Source: REEB95 sp050729835 (GTDB lineage: Bacteria; Pseudomonadota; Alphaproteobacteria; ATCC43930; CGMCC-115725). From it: DNA of 30,146 nucleotides. Made by a program: the position numbers and the translations under genes. The stretch is from contig JBOHLS010000029.1 in the NCBI GenBank assembly GCA_050729835.1, forward strand, positions 1-30,146, in the 5' to 3' direction. Shown here in pieces: positions 16,787 to 24,846 of this stretch. The notes below the pieces were generated by a model, which was given only the letters and a program-made list of their open reading frames with translations, had not been told where the DNA came from and ran no database searches. Positions within the stretch are counted from its first letter, which is position 1; the number at the start of each line of letters is the position of its first letter.

Positions 16787-17640
16787 GTGCGCGTTTCAAG
16801 GCCGCCTGCATCCAGATGACGTCGGGTCCGGCAATCGAAGCGAACGTGGCGACGGCAAGCGATCTCGTGCGACGCGCGCGCGACCAGGGCGCGGAGCTGA
16901 TCATGGCGCCCGAGGTCAGCGACATGATCGAGCCCAAGCGGGCTCTGGCGCTCGACAAGGCGCGGCCCGAGCGCGAACACGCCATGGTCGCGGCCTTCCG
17001 CGATCTGGCGCGCGAGACCGGCGCGTGGCTGCTGCTCGGCTCGGCCGTAATTCGCGACAAGGACGCCGAGCGGCTCTCCAACCGCTCGTTCCTGATCTCG
17101 CCGCAGGGCGAGATCGCGGCGCACTACGACAAGGTCCACATGTTCGATGTCGACCTGCCGACCGGCGAGCGGCATCGCGAATCGCAGACCTACAAGCCCG
17201 GCGACAAGGCCGTGGTTGCCGAGTTGCCGTGGGGCCGGCTCGGCATGACGGTGTGCTACGATCTGCGCTTTCCCCATCTTTATCGCGCTCTGGCCAAGGC
17301 GGGCGCCGATTTCCTCGCCGTCCCGTCGGCCTTCACGGTGCCGACCGGCCGCGCGCATTGGCACGTGCTGTTACGGGCGCGCGCCATCGAGACTGGATGC
17401 TTTGTCTTCGCGCCGGCGCAATGGGGCGAGCACGGTGGCGGCCGGCGCACCTTCGGTCATGCGCTGATCGTCGCGCCCTGGGGCGAGATTCTGGCCGAAG
17501 CCGAGGACGGCGTCGGCTTCATCGGCGCCGAGATCGACCCGGCCAAGGTCGCCGAGGCGCGCCGCGCCGTGCCGTCGCTGGCGCACGACCGCCTGTTCGC
17601 CGCGCCCAAGCGGCCCAACGCCATCGCCGCGGCCGACTAG
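16783..17640 (+). CDS. Carbon-nitrogen hydrolase, Nit1/Nit2-like (deaminated glutathione amidase type)
   Basis: A 285-residue nitrilase-superfamily amidase. The catalytic triad is visible: Glu44 (MAPEVSD), Lys117 (HYDKVHMFDVDLP) and Cys158 (TVCYDLRFPHLYR). The HMFDVDLP segment and FTVPTGRAHWHVLLRARAIE match the Nit1/NIT2 branch, whose members hydrolyse deaminated glutathione or omega-amides. Coupling to grxC fits a role in glutathione repair, but substrate specificity is inferred. It lies next to the convergent DUF2892 gene. A hairpin CGGCC-GACTA-GGCCG overlaps the stop. Confidence 0.9.
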   Translation: MSARFKAACIQMTSGPAIEANVATASDLVRRARDQGAELIMAPEVSDMIEPKRALALDKARPEREHAMVAAFRDLARETGAWLLLGSAVIRDKDAERLSNRSFLISPQGEIAAHYDKVHMFDVDLPTGERHRESQTYKPGDKAVVAELPWGRLGMTVCYDLRFPHLYRALAKAGADFLAVPSAFTVPTGRAHWHVLLRARAIETGCFVFAPAQWGEHGGGRRTFGHALIVAPWGEILAEAEDGVGFIGAEIDPAKVAEARRAVPSLAHDRLFAAPKRPNAIAAAD

Positions 17641-17644
17641 GCCG

Positions 17645-17863
17645 TCACTCTTCCGGCGTCAGCGTGGTGTCGGTGGTCATGCCCATGGTCTCGTAGACCG
17701 GACACCAGCCGCCGATCGCGGTCAGGATCGGTATGACGCCGATCAGCACGAGCCAGCGTTCGTTGACGAGCCAGATCCAGATTCCGGCGATGATCGCCAG
17801 ACCGATGAGCACGCGGATCAACCGGTCGTGCCAGCCGACGTTGAGCTTGAACTTGCGCGCCAC
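17645..17863 (-). CDS. DUF2892 family membrane protein (YgaP C-terminal-like)
   Basis: A 72-residue protein with the DUF2892 pattern: NVGWHDRLIRVLIGLAII at the start, two membrane helices (about 17-32 and 37-51), then IGGWCPVYETMGM with a conserved Cys in the GWCP motif. The family is the membrane part of YgaP-type rhodanese proteins; stand-alone copies have no proven function but may handle sulfur or anions. The start is GTG with an excellent GGAGG six bases upstream. It stands between the nitrilase and DUF1178 genes on the opposite strand. Confidence 0.9.
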   Translation of the reverse strand: MARKFKLNVGWHDRLIRVLIGLAIIAGIWIWLVNERWLVLIGVIPILTAIGGWCPVYETMGMTTDTTLTPEE

Positions 17864-17883
17864 GGCAAGCCTCCTTCAGCGCC

Positions 17884-18432
17884 TCAGTCGAGCGCGATTA
17901 TACCGCCTTTTAGAACCGCAAGGCGCTGGATTGCCGCTGGCCGCGGCCGGCGCACGATGCCCTGCTCGAAGGCCAGCACCGTCAGGCGCGGCGCGAAGGC
18001 CTCGATCAGCTCGTTGGGCCGCAGCAGGAAGTCGGGATTGCTCGGCTTGCCGAAACGCTCATTGCCGAGCATGAAGGTTTCGTAGAGCAGCACCCCGCCC
18101 GGCGCCAGCGCCGCCACGAGATCGGCGAAAGCCGGGCGGTAGAGGTAATTCGTCACCACGATGCCGTCATAGCCGTCGCCGAGCCGCCAGGCTTCGCCGT
18201 TTTCCAGATCGAGCCTGACGATCCGGCAGGCGGGATGGCCGGCGAAGGCGGCAATGAGCGCCGCGGTATCGCGATCCGCCGCCACCACGTCGTAGCCCCG
18301 CTCGAGCAGCAGCCGCGTATGCCGGCCACCGCCAGCGGCCAAGTCGAGGACGCGGCCGCCGGCACGGATCAAGGCCGCGTGGCGCGCGATCCAGGCCGAT
18401 GGCGGCGGGTCGAAGGCGGTTTGCGGGCGCAT
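17884..18432 (-). CDS. Class I SAM-dependent methyltransferase (TehB-like)
   Basis: A compact 182-residue methyltransferase. SAM motif I is VLDLAAGGGRHTRLLLERGY, motif II VVAADRD, then VRLDLENGEAWRL, YDGIVVTNYLYRP and LAPGGVLLYETFMLGNERFG. The ETF..GNE.FG..SNPDFLL region resembles TehB-type tellurite or thiopurine-like methyltransferases. The substrate cannot be told from sequence. The frame is open for 19 codons upstream, but only to a TTG without a ribosome binding site, so the ATG giving MRPQTAFDPPPSAW is preferred. Divergent from DUF1178 and 20 bases upstream of the DUF2892 gene, so the two may share a transcript. Confidence 0.86.
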   Translation of the reverse strand: MRPQTAFDPPPSAWIARHAALIRAGGRVLDLAAGGGRHTRLLLERGYDVVAADRDTAALIAAFAGHPACRIVRLDLENGEAWRLGDGYDGIVVTNYLYRPAFADLVAALAPGGVLLYETFMLGNERFGKPSNPDFLLRPNELIEAFAPRLTVLAFEQGIVRRPRPAAIQRLAVLKGGIIALD

Positions 18433-18506
18433 TAGCACTTGACCCCGGCGGTGGCCAAAACCATCTTGGCGGAACGTCCTGCCGATCAAAGGGTTAAGAC
18501 CCGGGA

Positions 18507-18929
18507 ATGATCCTGTTCAAGCTCAAATGCGAAACCGGCCACGAGTTCGAGGGCTGGTTCCGTGACGGCGCCACCTTCGACCGGCAGAACGCCCGCGGCC
18601 AGATCGCCTGCCCGGCATGCGGCAGCAGCGAGATCGACAAGGCGCCGATGGCGCCGCGACCGTTGCGCACCGCCGCCACGCCGAGCACCGACCGGACGCC
18701 GCCGCGCGCCGAAGACGTGCGGCGGGCGCTCCAGGTGCTGCGCCGGCATGTCGAAACGCACTGCGAAAACGTTGGGCCGCGGTTCGCCGCCGAAGCCCGC
18801 GCCATCCACAACGGCACGGGCAAGGCGCGCGGCATCTATGGCGACGCGACGGCGGAAGAATCGCGGGCGCTCGCCGACGACGGCATCGATGCCCAGACCA
18901 TTCCCTGGGTTCCGCCCAGCGACGCCTGA
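18507..18929 (+). CDS. DUF1178 family protein
   Basis: A 140-residue protein typical of DUF1178: MILFKLKCETGHEFEGWF at the start and CPACGSSEIDKAPMAP at about 35-50. Cys8, His12, Cys35 and Cys38 could form a zinc site. GIYGDATAEESRALADDGID and IPWVPP close the protein, as in family members. Function unknown; in Alphaproteobacteria it is often found with comF, grxC and the nitrilase gene, which here are separated from it by two opposite-strand genes. It is followed by pgk 26 bases later. Confidence 0.92.
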   Translation: MILFKLKCETGHEFEGWFRDGATFDRQNARGQIACPACGSSEIDKAPMAPRPLRTAATPSTDRTPPRAEDVRRALQVLRRHVETHCENVGPRFAAEARAIHNGTGKARGIYGDATAEESRALADDGIDAQTIPWVPPSDA

Positions 18930-18946
18930 ACGCGCCCGGCGCGCGT
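18930..18946 (+). other. Hairpin just upstream of pgk
   Basis: ACGCGC-CCGGC-GCGCGT, a perfect 6-bp stem with a 5-base loop, starts directly after the DUF1178 stop and ends nine bases before the pgk ATG. It covers the place where a ribosome binding site would lie, and no good Shine-Dalgarno sequence is visible, so it might affect pgk translation. Confidence 0.3.
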
Positions 18947-18955
18947 GAATCGAAC

Positions 18956-20155
18956 ATGGCCAAGTTTCGGACGCTCGACGATCTCGACCCCCATGGCAAG
19001 CGCGTGCTGGTGCGCGCCGACCTCAACGTGCCGGTGGCCGACGGTAAAGTGACCGACACGACGCGCATTGCGCGTCTGGCGCCGACCATTCGCGAACTGA
19101 CCGACAAGGGGGCGCACGTCATCGTCGTCTCGCATTTCGGCCGACCGAAGGGCCGCGAGCCCGAACTGTCGCTGCGCCCCATCGCGCCGGCGCTGAAAAC
19201 CGCGATCGTCGGCCGTCAGGTCGTTTTCGCCGAGGACTGCATCGGCCCGCCGGCCCAGCGCATCGTCGAAAAGCTGCGCGACGGCGAGATCGCGCTGCTG
19301 GAGAACCTGCGCTTTCACAAGGGCGAGGAGAAGAACGATCCGGCCTTCGCCAAGGAGCTGGCGGCGCTGGCCGACGTTTATGTCGACGACGCCTTCTCGG
19401 TGGCGCATCGGGCGCACGCCTCGACCGAGGCGGTGGCGCGTCTGCTGCCCGCCTATGCCGGCCGGCTGATGCAGGCTGAGCTCGTCGCGCTCGACCAGGC
19501 GCTCGACAACCCGGCGCGGCCGATGGCCGCGATCGTTGGCGGCGCCAAGGTTTCGACCAAGCTCGACCTGCTCGACAACCTCGTGACCAAGGTGCAACTG
19601 CTCATCATCGGCGGCGCCATGGCCAACATGCTGCTGCTGGCCGCGGGCAAGCCGGTCGGCAAGTCGCTGGTCGAGCGCGACATGATCGCGACCGCGCGCA
19701 GCCTCGACGCCAAGACGAAGGCCGCGGGTTGCGAGTTGATCCTGCCGGTCGATGTGGTCGTGGCCCCGGCGCTCAAGGCCGGCGTCGCGACCCAAACCGT
19801 TGCCGTCGATCATGTTCCGGCGGATCAGATGATCCTCGACCTCGGGCCGCGCAGCGTCGCGCTCATCTGCGAGAAGCTCGCGGCCTGCCGCACGCTGGTG
19901 TGGAACGGCCCGGTCGGCGCCTTCGAGACCAAGCCTTTCGACCAGGCCACCGCCGCCATCGCGCAGCAAGTGGCGAAGCTGACACGCGCGCGACGCCTGG
20001 TGAGCGTCGCCGGCGGCGGCGACACCGTCGCGGCGCTGCTGCAGGCCGGCGTCGTCGATCAGCTGAGTTACGTGTCGGCCGCGGGCGGCGCGTTTCTCGA
20101 ATGGCTCGAAGGCAAGACGCTGCCGGGCATCAAGGCGCTCGAAACCACGCGCTAA
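18956..20155 (+). CDS. pgk: Phosphoglycerate kinase
   Basis: Cytoplasmic glycolytic/gluconeogenic enzyme that transfers phosphate between 1,3-bisphosphoglycerate and ADP. The 399-residue length is standard. Visible signatures: LVRADLNVPV, VSHFGRPKG, LLENLRFHKGEEKNDP, DDAFSVAHRAHAS, VGGAKVSTKLDLL, WNGPVGAFE and the nucleotide loop GGGDTVAAL. The frame is open far upstream through the DUF1178 region, but the ATG giving MAKFRTLDDLDPHGKRVLVR is the family start. It converges on the isoprenylcysteine-methyltransferase-like gene seven bases later. No gap, tpi or fba gene accompanies it in this window. Confidence 0.97.
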   Translation: MAKFRTLDDLDPHGKRVLVRADLNVPVADGKVTDTTRIARLAPTIRELTDKGAHVIVVSHFGRPKGREPELSLRPIAPALKTAIVGRQVVFAEDCIGPPAQRIVEKLRDGEIALLENLRFHKGEEKNDPAFAKELAALADVYVDDAFSVAHRAHASTEAVARLLPAYAGRLMQAELVALDQALDNPARPMAAIVGGAKVSTKLDLLDNLVTKVQLLIIGGAMANMLLLAAGKPVGKSLVERDMIATARSLDAKTKAAGCELILPVDVVVAPALKAGVATQTVAVDHVPADQMILDLGPRSVALICEKLAACRTLVWNGPVGAFETKPFDQATAAIAQQVAKLTRARRLVSVAGGGDTVAALLQAGVVDQLSYVSAAGGAFLEWLEGKTLPGIKALETTR

Positions 20156-20162
20156 TGCGAGG

Positions 20163-20633
20163 TTAGAGCCACCGGCACACATGCGCTTTATAGTGCCGCC
20201 AGTCGGCGCCGAACGCCCGATCGAGCTGCGCTTCCTCGCGCCGGATGAAACAATCCATCAAGGGAAGATAAAGCGCCGTCAAAACGAGCGCGGCCGGCGA
20301 ACCGAACAACAACGCCGCTCCGAAGAAAATAAACACGTTGCCGCCGAGATAGGGCGGGTTTCTGGAAAATCGATACGGACCCGACATGACGAGTGCCGTC
20401 TGTGGCACGAGCGAGATGACCTTCATCCGACGTTCGTAGAAATCGAACGTCGCCCAAACGCGCAGCAGAAGGCCCGTCGCCAAAAGAAACCACGCGACAA
20501 CCGCCGTGGCCCAATGATGAAACTCACCGATGCCGAGTAGCGCATCGATTCGGATGCCAACCCAAACGAGGCCAAGCCCGACAAACACGACGCCGACATT
20601 GTGACCGATGCTTTTGAGAAGGTTGGTGAACAT
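20163..20633 (-). CDS. Isoprenylcysteine carboxyl methyltransferase family membrane protein
   Basis: A 156-residue integral membrane protein with three or four hydrophobic segments (about 12-26, 42-58, 97-125) and the conserved SAM-binding C-terminal half of the ICMT/PEMT-like family: MSGPYRFSRNPPYLGG, then RREEAQLDRAFGADWRHYKA. Bacterial members are mostly of unknown substrate. Base composition differs from its neighbours: two 60-base lines inside the gene (20281-20340 and 20401-20460) each count 33 G/C, clearly below the surrounding genes, which hints at recent acquisition. The ATG giving MFTNLLKSIGHNVG is chosen; the frame extends upstream into the GST gene as a shadow. Confidence 0.86.
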   Translation of the reverse strand: MFTNLLKSIGHNVGVVFVGLGLVWVGIRIDALLGIGEFHHWATAVVAWFLLATGLLLRVWATFDFYERRMKVISLVPQTALVMSGPYRFSRNPPYLGGNVFIFFGAALLFGSPAALVLTALYLPLMDCFIRREEAQLDRAFGADWRHYKAHVCRWL

Positions 20634-20674
20634 CGCGCCGAACCTCCGACCGAGACCGCAAGCCGATGCCGGAG

Positions 20675-21328
20675 CTAAACTTCGAACTCGGCCAGCATCA
20701 TCGGCTCGTCCTTGGCCGCGGCGAACCATTCCTGATAAGGCGGATGGCGCTCGATCGCGTCGCAATATGAAGCGGTGTCCGGGTCGGTCGGCACGGCATA
20801 GCTGCGCAGCCGACTGACCACCGGCGCGTATATCGCATCGGCGATGCCGAAGCCGCCGAACAGGAACGCGCCGCCGGCACCGAAACGCTTGCGGCAATCG
20901 CGCCACAGCGCCACGACGCGGGCGATGTCGGCCTGCACCTCGTCGGTCAGCGGCCGCGGCGTGCGCACGCGGCGCAAATTCATCGGCAGATGGCGGCGCA
21001 GGTTCGCGAAGCCGGCATGCATCTCGGCGCTGATCGAGCGGGCGTAGGCGCGGGCGGCGGGCGCCGCCGGCCACAGCTGCCCCTTGGGAAAGGCTTCGGC
21101 CAGATATTCGCCGATTGCCAGCGAGTCCCAGACCGTGACGTCGCCGCGCCGCAGTGCCGGCACCTTGCCCGACGGGGAATGCTGCAAGATTTTGTCCTTG
21201 CTGCCCGGCGCGTAGAGCGGAATAACCACCGACTCGAAGGCGGCACCGGTCTGCATGAGCATCAGCCAGGCGCGCAACGACCACGACGAATAATTCCGGT
21301 TGCCGATATAGATGGTGATGTCCGCCAT
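20675..21328 (-). CDS. Glutathione S-transferase family protein
   Basis: A 217-residue protein with the two-domain GST layout. The N-terminal thioredoxin-like domain (1-80) opens IYIGNRNYSSWSLRAWLML, with the putative catalytic Ser in SSWS, followed by HSPSGKVPAL (cis-Pro and glutathione contact) and WDSLAIGEYL. The helical C-terminal domain covers about 90-215. The NYSSWSLR opening marks a common proteobacterial GST subgroup of undefined substrate. GAGG lies seven bases upstream of the ATG. Divergent from the M17 aminopeptidase gene, with 81 bases between the two starts. Confidence 0.92.
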   Translation of the reverse strand: MADITIYIGNRNYSSWSLRAWLMLMQTGAAFESVVIPLYAPGSKDKILQHSPSGKVPALRRGDVTVWDSLAIGEYLAEAFPKGQLWPAAPAARAYARSISAEMHAGFANLRRHLPMNLRRVRTPRPLTDEVQADIARVVALWRDCRKRFGAGGAFLFGGFGIADAIYAPVVSRLRSYAVPTDPDTASYCDAIERHPPYQEWFAAAKDEPMMLAEFEV

Positions 21329-21409
21329 CGGGTATCCTCGCGCCGGCATCGTGCCGGGCGGCGGCGGGCAACGCAACCCCCGGCCAAGCAGGGGAGGCGG
21401 GGAAAAAGC

Positions 21410-22807
21410 GTGATCGACGAGACGGCGCTCGCGGCGCTGGTTGAGAGCGAAGCGGATGCGCAGAGTCTGACGGTGGTGACGCGCGACTCGCTGGCGGCGA
21501 CGCTCGCCACGCTCGGCCCCGCCGCGGCGCGCTGGATCGAGGCGGCGCGCTTCACCGCCGAGGCCGGAACCCATCTGCTGGTGCCCGACGGCGACGGTAA
21601 ACCGCCGCGCGTGCTGGTCGCGGTTGGCGGGCAGGACCCGATTTGGGATCTGGCCGGGCTGCCCGAGGCGTTGCCCGAAGGCAGCTATGCCCTCGATCCC
21701 GCCAGCGACGACGGCCGTGCCACGCGCCATGCGCTCGGCTGGGCGCTCGGCGCCTATGCCTTCACCCGCTATCGCGCGCGCCCGCACCCGCCGGCGCGAC
21801 TCGTCTGGCCGCGCCGGGCCGACCGCAAGCTCGTGGCGCGGCAGGCGCGGGCGCAATGCTGGGCGCGCGACCTGATCAACACGCCCGCCGAGGCGATGGG
21901 CCCGGCCGAGCTGCAAGCCGCCGCGGAAGACCTCGCGGCCCGGCACGGCGCGTGCTGCACCGCCATCGTCGGCGACGAGCTGCTGGCGGCGAATTATCCC
22001 ACGATCCACGCCGTCGGCCGCGCCAGCACCCGGCCGCCGCGGCTCGTCGACCTAGTTTGGGGCGACGCACGCGCACCCAAGCTGACGCTGGTCGGCAAGG
22101 GCGTGTGCTTCGACAGCGGCGGGCTCGACCTCAAGACCGCGTCGGGCATGCGCTGGATGAAGAAGGACATGGGCGGCGCGGCAACCTTGCTGGCGCTTGG
22201 CGACGCGATCATGGATACCGGCCTCGACGTCCGGCTCCGCATTCTAGTGCCAACGGTTGACAACGCCGTCAGCGGCGGCGCGCTGCGGCCGGGCGACATC
22301 GTCCGCACGCGCCACGGCATGACGGTCGAGATCGGCAACACCGACGCCGAGGGGCGTCTCATTCTTTGCGACGCATTGGCCGAAGCGACCGGCGAGCGCC
22401 CCGACCTGATCGTCGACATCGCCACGCTGACGGGCGCGGCACGGGTCGCGCTCGGCCCCGATCTGCCGGCGCTGTTCGGGCGCGACGATGGGCTGACGGC
22501 GGCGTTGCAGGCGGCGGGCACGCGCGAAAGCGATCCCGTATGGCGGCTGCCCCTGTGGCAGCCCTATCGCGAGATGCTCAAGACGCCCATAGCGGATATC
22601 AACAACATCAGCGAGGGCCCGTTTGCCGGCGCCATCACCGCGGCGCTGTTCCTTGCCGATTTCGTGCCCGACGAAATCCCCTGGATGCATCTCGACAGCT
22701 ATGCCTGGAACGGCAAGACGCGGCCCGGGCGGCCGGAAGGCGGCGAGGCTTTGGCCCTGCGCGCGCTCTATGCCTTCGCCGTCGAGCGTTACGGCGGCCG
22801 GCGATGA
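21410..22807 (+). CDS. M17 leucyl aminopeptidase family protein
   Basis: A 465-residue di-metal aminopeptidase that removes N-terminal residues from peptides in the cytoplasm. All key residues are present: Lys230 and Asp235 (GKGVCFDSGG), Lys242, Asp253 (KKDMGGAA), Asp312 and Glu314 (NTDAEGRL) and Arg316. They sit at a constant offset of 40 from E. coli PepA numbering as I remember it, so the N-terminal domain is shorter. Translation starts at GTG after GGGGAGGCGGGG; the open frame further upstream is a shadow of the GST gene. It overlaps the following membrane protein gene as ATGA. It may act on peptides imported by the Yej system nearby, which is inference. Confidence 0.94.
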   Translation: MIDETALAALVESEADAQSLTVVTRDSLAATLATLGPAAARWIEAARFTAEAGTHLLVPDGDGKPPRVLVAVGGQDPIWDLAGLPEALPEGSYALDPASDDGRATRHALGWALGAYAFTRYRARPHPPARLVWPRRADRKLVARQARAQCWARDLINTPAEAMGPAELQAAAEDLAARHGACCTAIVGDELLAANYPTIHAVGRASTRPPRLVDLVWGDARAPKLTLVGKGVCFDSGGLDLKTASGMRWMKKDMGGAATLLALGDAIMDTGLDVRLRILVPTVDNAVSGGALRPGDIVRTRHGMTVEIGNTDAEGRLILCDALAEATGERPDLIVDIATLTGAARVALGPDLPALFGRDDGLTAALQAAGTRESDPVWRLPLWQPYREMLKTPIADINNISEGPFAGAITAALFLADFVPDEIPWMHLDSYAWNGKTRPGRPEGGEALALRALYAFAVERYGGRR

Positions 22808-23223
22808 GGCTCAAGCGCGAGACCGCGAAGAAGCGCCCGGTCGAGCCGCCGGCGGTCCGGCTCGGCCTCAAGCCGCCCGGCGGCGGCCGGATCAAGTGGA
22901 TCAAGGCCGGCTTCGCCTGGGATCTCTTCGTGCTGTCGCCGCTGCTGGGTTTGCCGCTGTTCTGGCGCAAGCTGCACGCCTGGGGCGCCGTGGTGCTGGC
23001 GATCCTACTCGCCTGGTTCGTCGCCGACCGCTTTCTCGCCGGCCGCATCGAGATGATCGCCGGCATCGGCTTCGCTGGAGTCTTCTTCCTGCTCGACCTG
23101 TTCCTGGGATGGCGCGGCAACCGGCTGACGGCGCGCGCCTATCTGCGACACGGCTGGACCGTCGACCATCCCGACTATGCCGCGACGCGAAAGCTGATGG
23201 CGCGCTGGAAACTCGACGATTAG
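22804..23223 (+). CDS. DUF2628-like membrane protein
   Basis: A 139-residue protein: a basic, Pro-rich N-terminus (1-30), then RIKWIKAGFAWDLFVLSPL and two or three hydrophobic helices (about 37-52, 58-75, 83-103), ending NRLTARAYLRHGWTVDHPD and a charged tail. The KAGFAWDLF...FWRKLHAW...NRL..R.YLRHGW pattern fits the DUF2628 family of small inner-membrane proteins of unknown function. The ATG overlaps the aminopeptidase stop by four bases, so they are coupled. Its TAG abuts the TAG of yejF on the other strand, forming the palindrome TAGCTA. Confidence 0.75.
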   Translation: MRLKRETAKKRPVEPPAVRLGLKPPGGGRIKWIKAGFAWDLFVLSPLLGLPLFWRKLHAWGAVVLAILLAWFVADRFLAGRIEMIAGIGFAGVFFLLDLFLGWRGNRLTARAYLRHGWTVDHPDYAATRKLMARWKLDD

Positions 23224-24846
23224 CTAGGTGCCCGCGGCACCCTCGACGGTCTCGAGATCGAAGGCGGCTGTCATCAAGGCCCGCGTGTAGACTTCGCGCG
23301 GCGCGGCGAAAATCTGGCGCGCCGGGCCCTGCTCCACCGCCTTGCCGTCCTTCATCACCAGGACCGCGTGCGCCAGCGCCTTGACCACGCGCAGATCGTG
23401 ACTGATGAAGAGATAGGCGATGCCATAGCGCCGCTGCAGATCGCGCAGCAGATCAACCATCTGCGCCTGCAGCGACATGTCGAGCGCCGAGGTCGGCTCG
23501 TCGAGCACGATCAGGCGCGGCCGCAGCGCCAGGATGCGCGCGAAAGCGAGACGCTGGCGCATGCCGCCGGAGAATTCGTGCGGATAGCGATCGACCGCGT
23601 CGCGCGGCAAGACGACGGCGTCGAGCGCCTCCTCGACCAAACGGCGGCGCCCGGCTGCGTCGCCACCGAGACCGTGCACCTTGAGTCCTTCCTCGACGAT
23701 CTGGCCGATGGTGAGACGCGGCGACAGGCTCGAATAAGGGTCCTGGAAGACGATTTGCAGCTCGCGCCGCAACGGCCGCATCGCCCGGCCCGAAAGCCGA
23801 TCGAGGCGCCGGCCATCATAGACGATGGCGCCCTGACTTTCGACCAGCCGCAGCAAGGCGAGACCAAGCGTCGTCTTGCCCGAGCCCGATTCGCCGACCA
23901 CGCCCAACGTCTCGCCGGCGCGCACCGCCAGGTCGATGCCGTCGACCGCCTTGATGAAGCCGGTGACGCGACGGATGAGCCCGGTCTTGATCGGGAACCA
24001 GACCTTGACGTCCTTGCCGTCCAACAGGACCGGCGCATCCGCCGGCGGCGCCACTGGCGCGCCCTTGGGCTGGGCCTCGAGCAGATGACGGGTATAGGGA
24101 TGGCGTGGCCGGTCGAAGACCTCGCGCGCGGCACCGGTCTCGACGATCTCGCCCTGGGTCATCACGCAGACGCGGTCCGCCGTCTTGCGCACCACGCCGA
24201 GATCGTGGGTGATGAGCAGCAGCGCCATGCCGAAGCGCGCCTGCAAATCCTTGAGCAGCTTCAGGATCTGCGCCTGCACGGTGACGTCGAGCGCCGTCGT
24301 CGGCTCGTCGGCGATCAACAGATCGGGCTCGTTGGCGAGCGCCATGGCGATCATCACGCGCTGGCGTTGACCGCCCGAAAGCTGGTGCGGATAGGATGCG
24401 AGACGGCTTTCGGCGTCCGTCAGGCCGACCAGGCGCAAAAGCTCGACCGTGCGGGCACGCGCCGCCGCGCCGTTCATGCGCTTGTGCAGCCACAGCGCCT
24501 CGCCGATCTGCTTTGCGACCGTGTGCAGCGGATTGAGCGAGGTCATCGGCTCCTGGAAGATCATGGCGATGCGGCCGCCGCGGATGTGGCGCAGCTCGGA
24601 TTCCGGCGCGCCGACGATCTCGGCGCCGGCAAAGCGGATGCTGCTGCCCGCCGGATGTTGCGCCGGCGGTATCGGCAGAAGTTGGAGGATCGACAGCGCG
24701 GTGACGGTCTTGCCCGAGCCCGATTCGCCAACCAGCGCCAGCGTCTCGCCCTTGTCGAGCGCGAACGACACGCCCTTCGCCGCCGCGAGGGTGCGGTCGT
24801 GCAGCACGAAATTCACGCCGAGATTTTTGACTTCGAGCAGCGCCAT
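23224..24846 (-). CDS. yejF: Peptide/microcin C-type ABC transporter ATP-binding protein YejF
   Basis: Energy-coupling subunit of the YejABEF importer, 540 residues with two fused ABC domains. The first domain (about 1-260) has Walker A GESGSGKTVTAL, signature LSGGQRQRV and Walker B LLIADEPTTALD. The second (about 275-530) has GESGSGKTTLGL, FSGGMRQRL and LIVLDEPTSALD. Both are intact, so both sites should bind ATP. The ATG of MALLEVKNLGVNFVL overlaps the yejE stop by one base (TGATG). It ends directly against the convergent DUF2628-like gene, with no bases between the stops. Confidence 0.94.
   Translation of the reverse strand: MALLEVKNLGVNFVLHDRTLAAAKGVSFALDKGETLALVGESGSGKTVTALSILQLLPIPPAQHPAGSSIRFAGAEIVGAPESELRHIRGGRIAMIFQEPMTSLNPLHTVAKQIGEALWLHKRMNGAAARARTVELLRLVGLTDAESRLASYPHQLSGGQRQRVMIAMALANEPDLLIADEPTTALDVTVQAQILKLLKDLQARFGMALLLITHDLGVVRKTADRVCVMTQGEIVETGAAREVFDRPRHPYTRHLLEAQPKGAPVAPPADAPVLLDGKDVKVWFPIKTGLIRRVTGFIKAVDGIDLAVRAGETLGVVGESGSGKTTLGLALLRLVESQGAIVYDGRRLDRLSGRAMRPLRRELQIVFQDPYSSLSPRLTIGQIVEEGLKVHGLGGDAAGRRRLVEEALDAVVLPRDAVDRYPHEFSGGMRQRLAFARILALRPRLIVLDEPTSALDMSLQAQMVDLLRDLQRRYGIAYLFISHDLRVVKALAHAVLVMKDGKAVEQGPARQIFAAPREVYTRALMTAAFDLETVEGAAGT
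23227..23241. terminator. Hairpin at the convergent yejF / DUF2628-like gene ends
   Basis: GGTGCC-CGC-GGCACC is a perfect 6-bp stem with a 3-base loop. It begins three bases after the plus-strand stop and lies in the last codons of yejF. It has no T-run; a bidirectional terminator is plausible given that the two stops touch. Confidence 0.35.
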
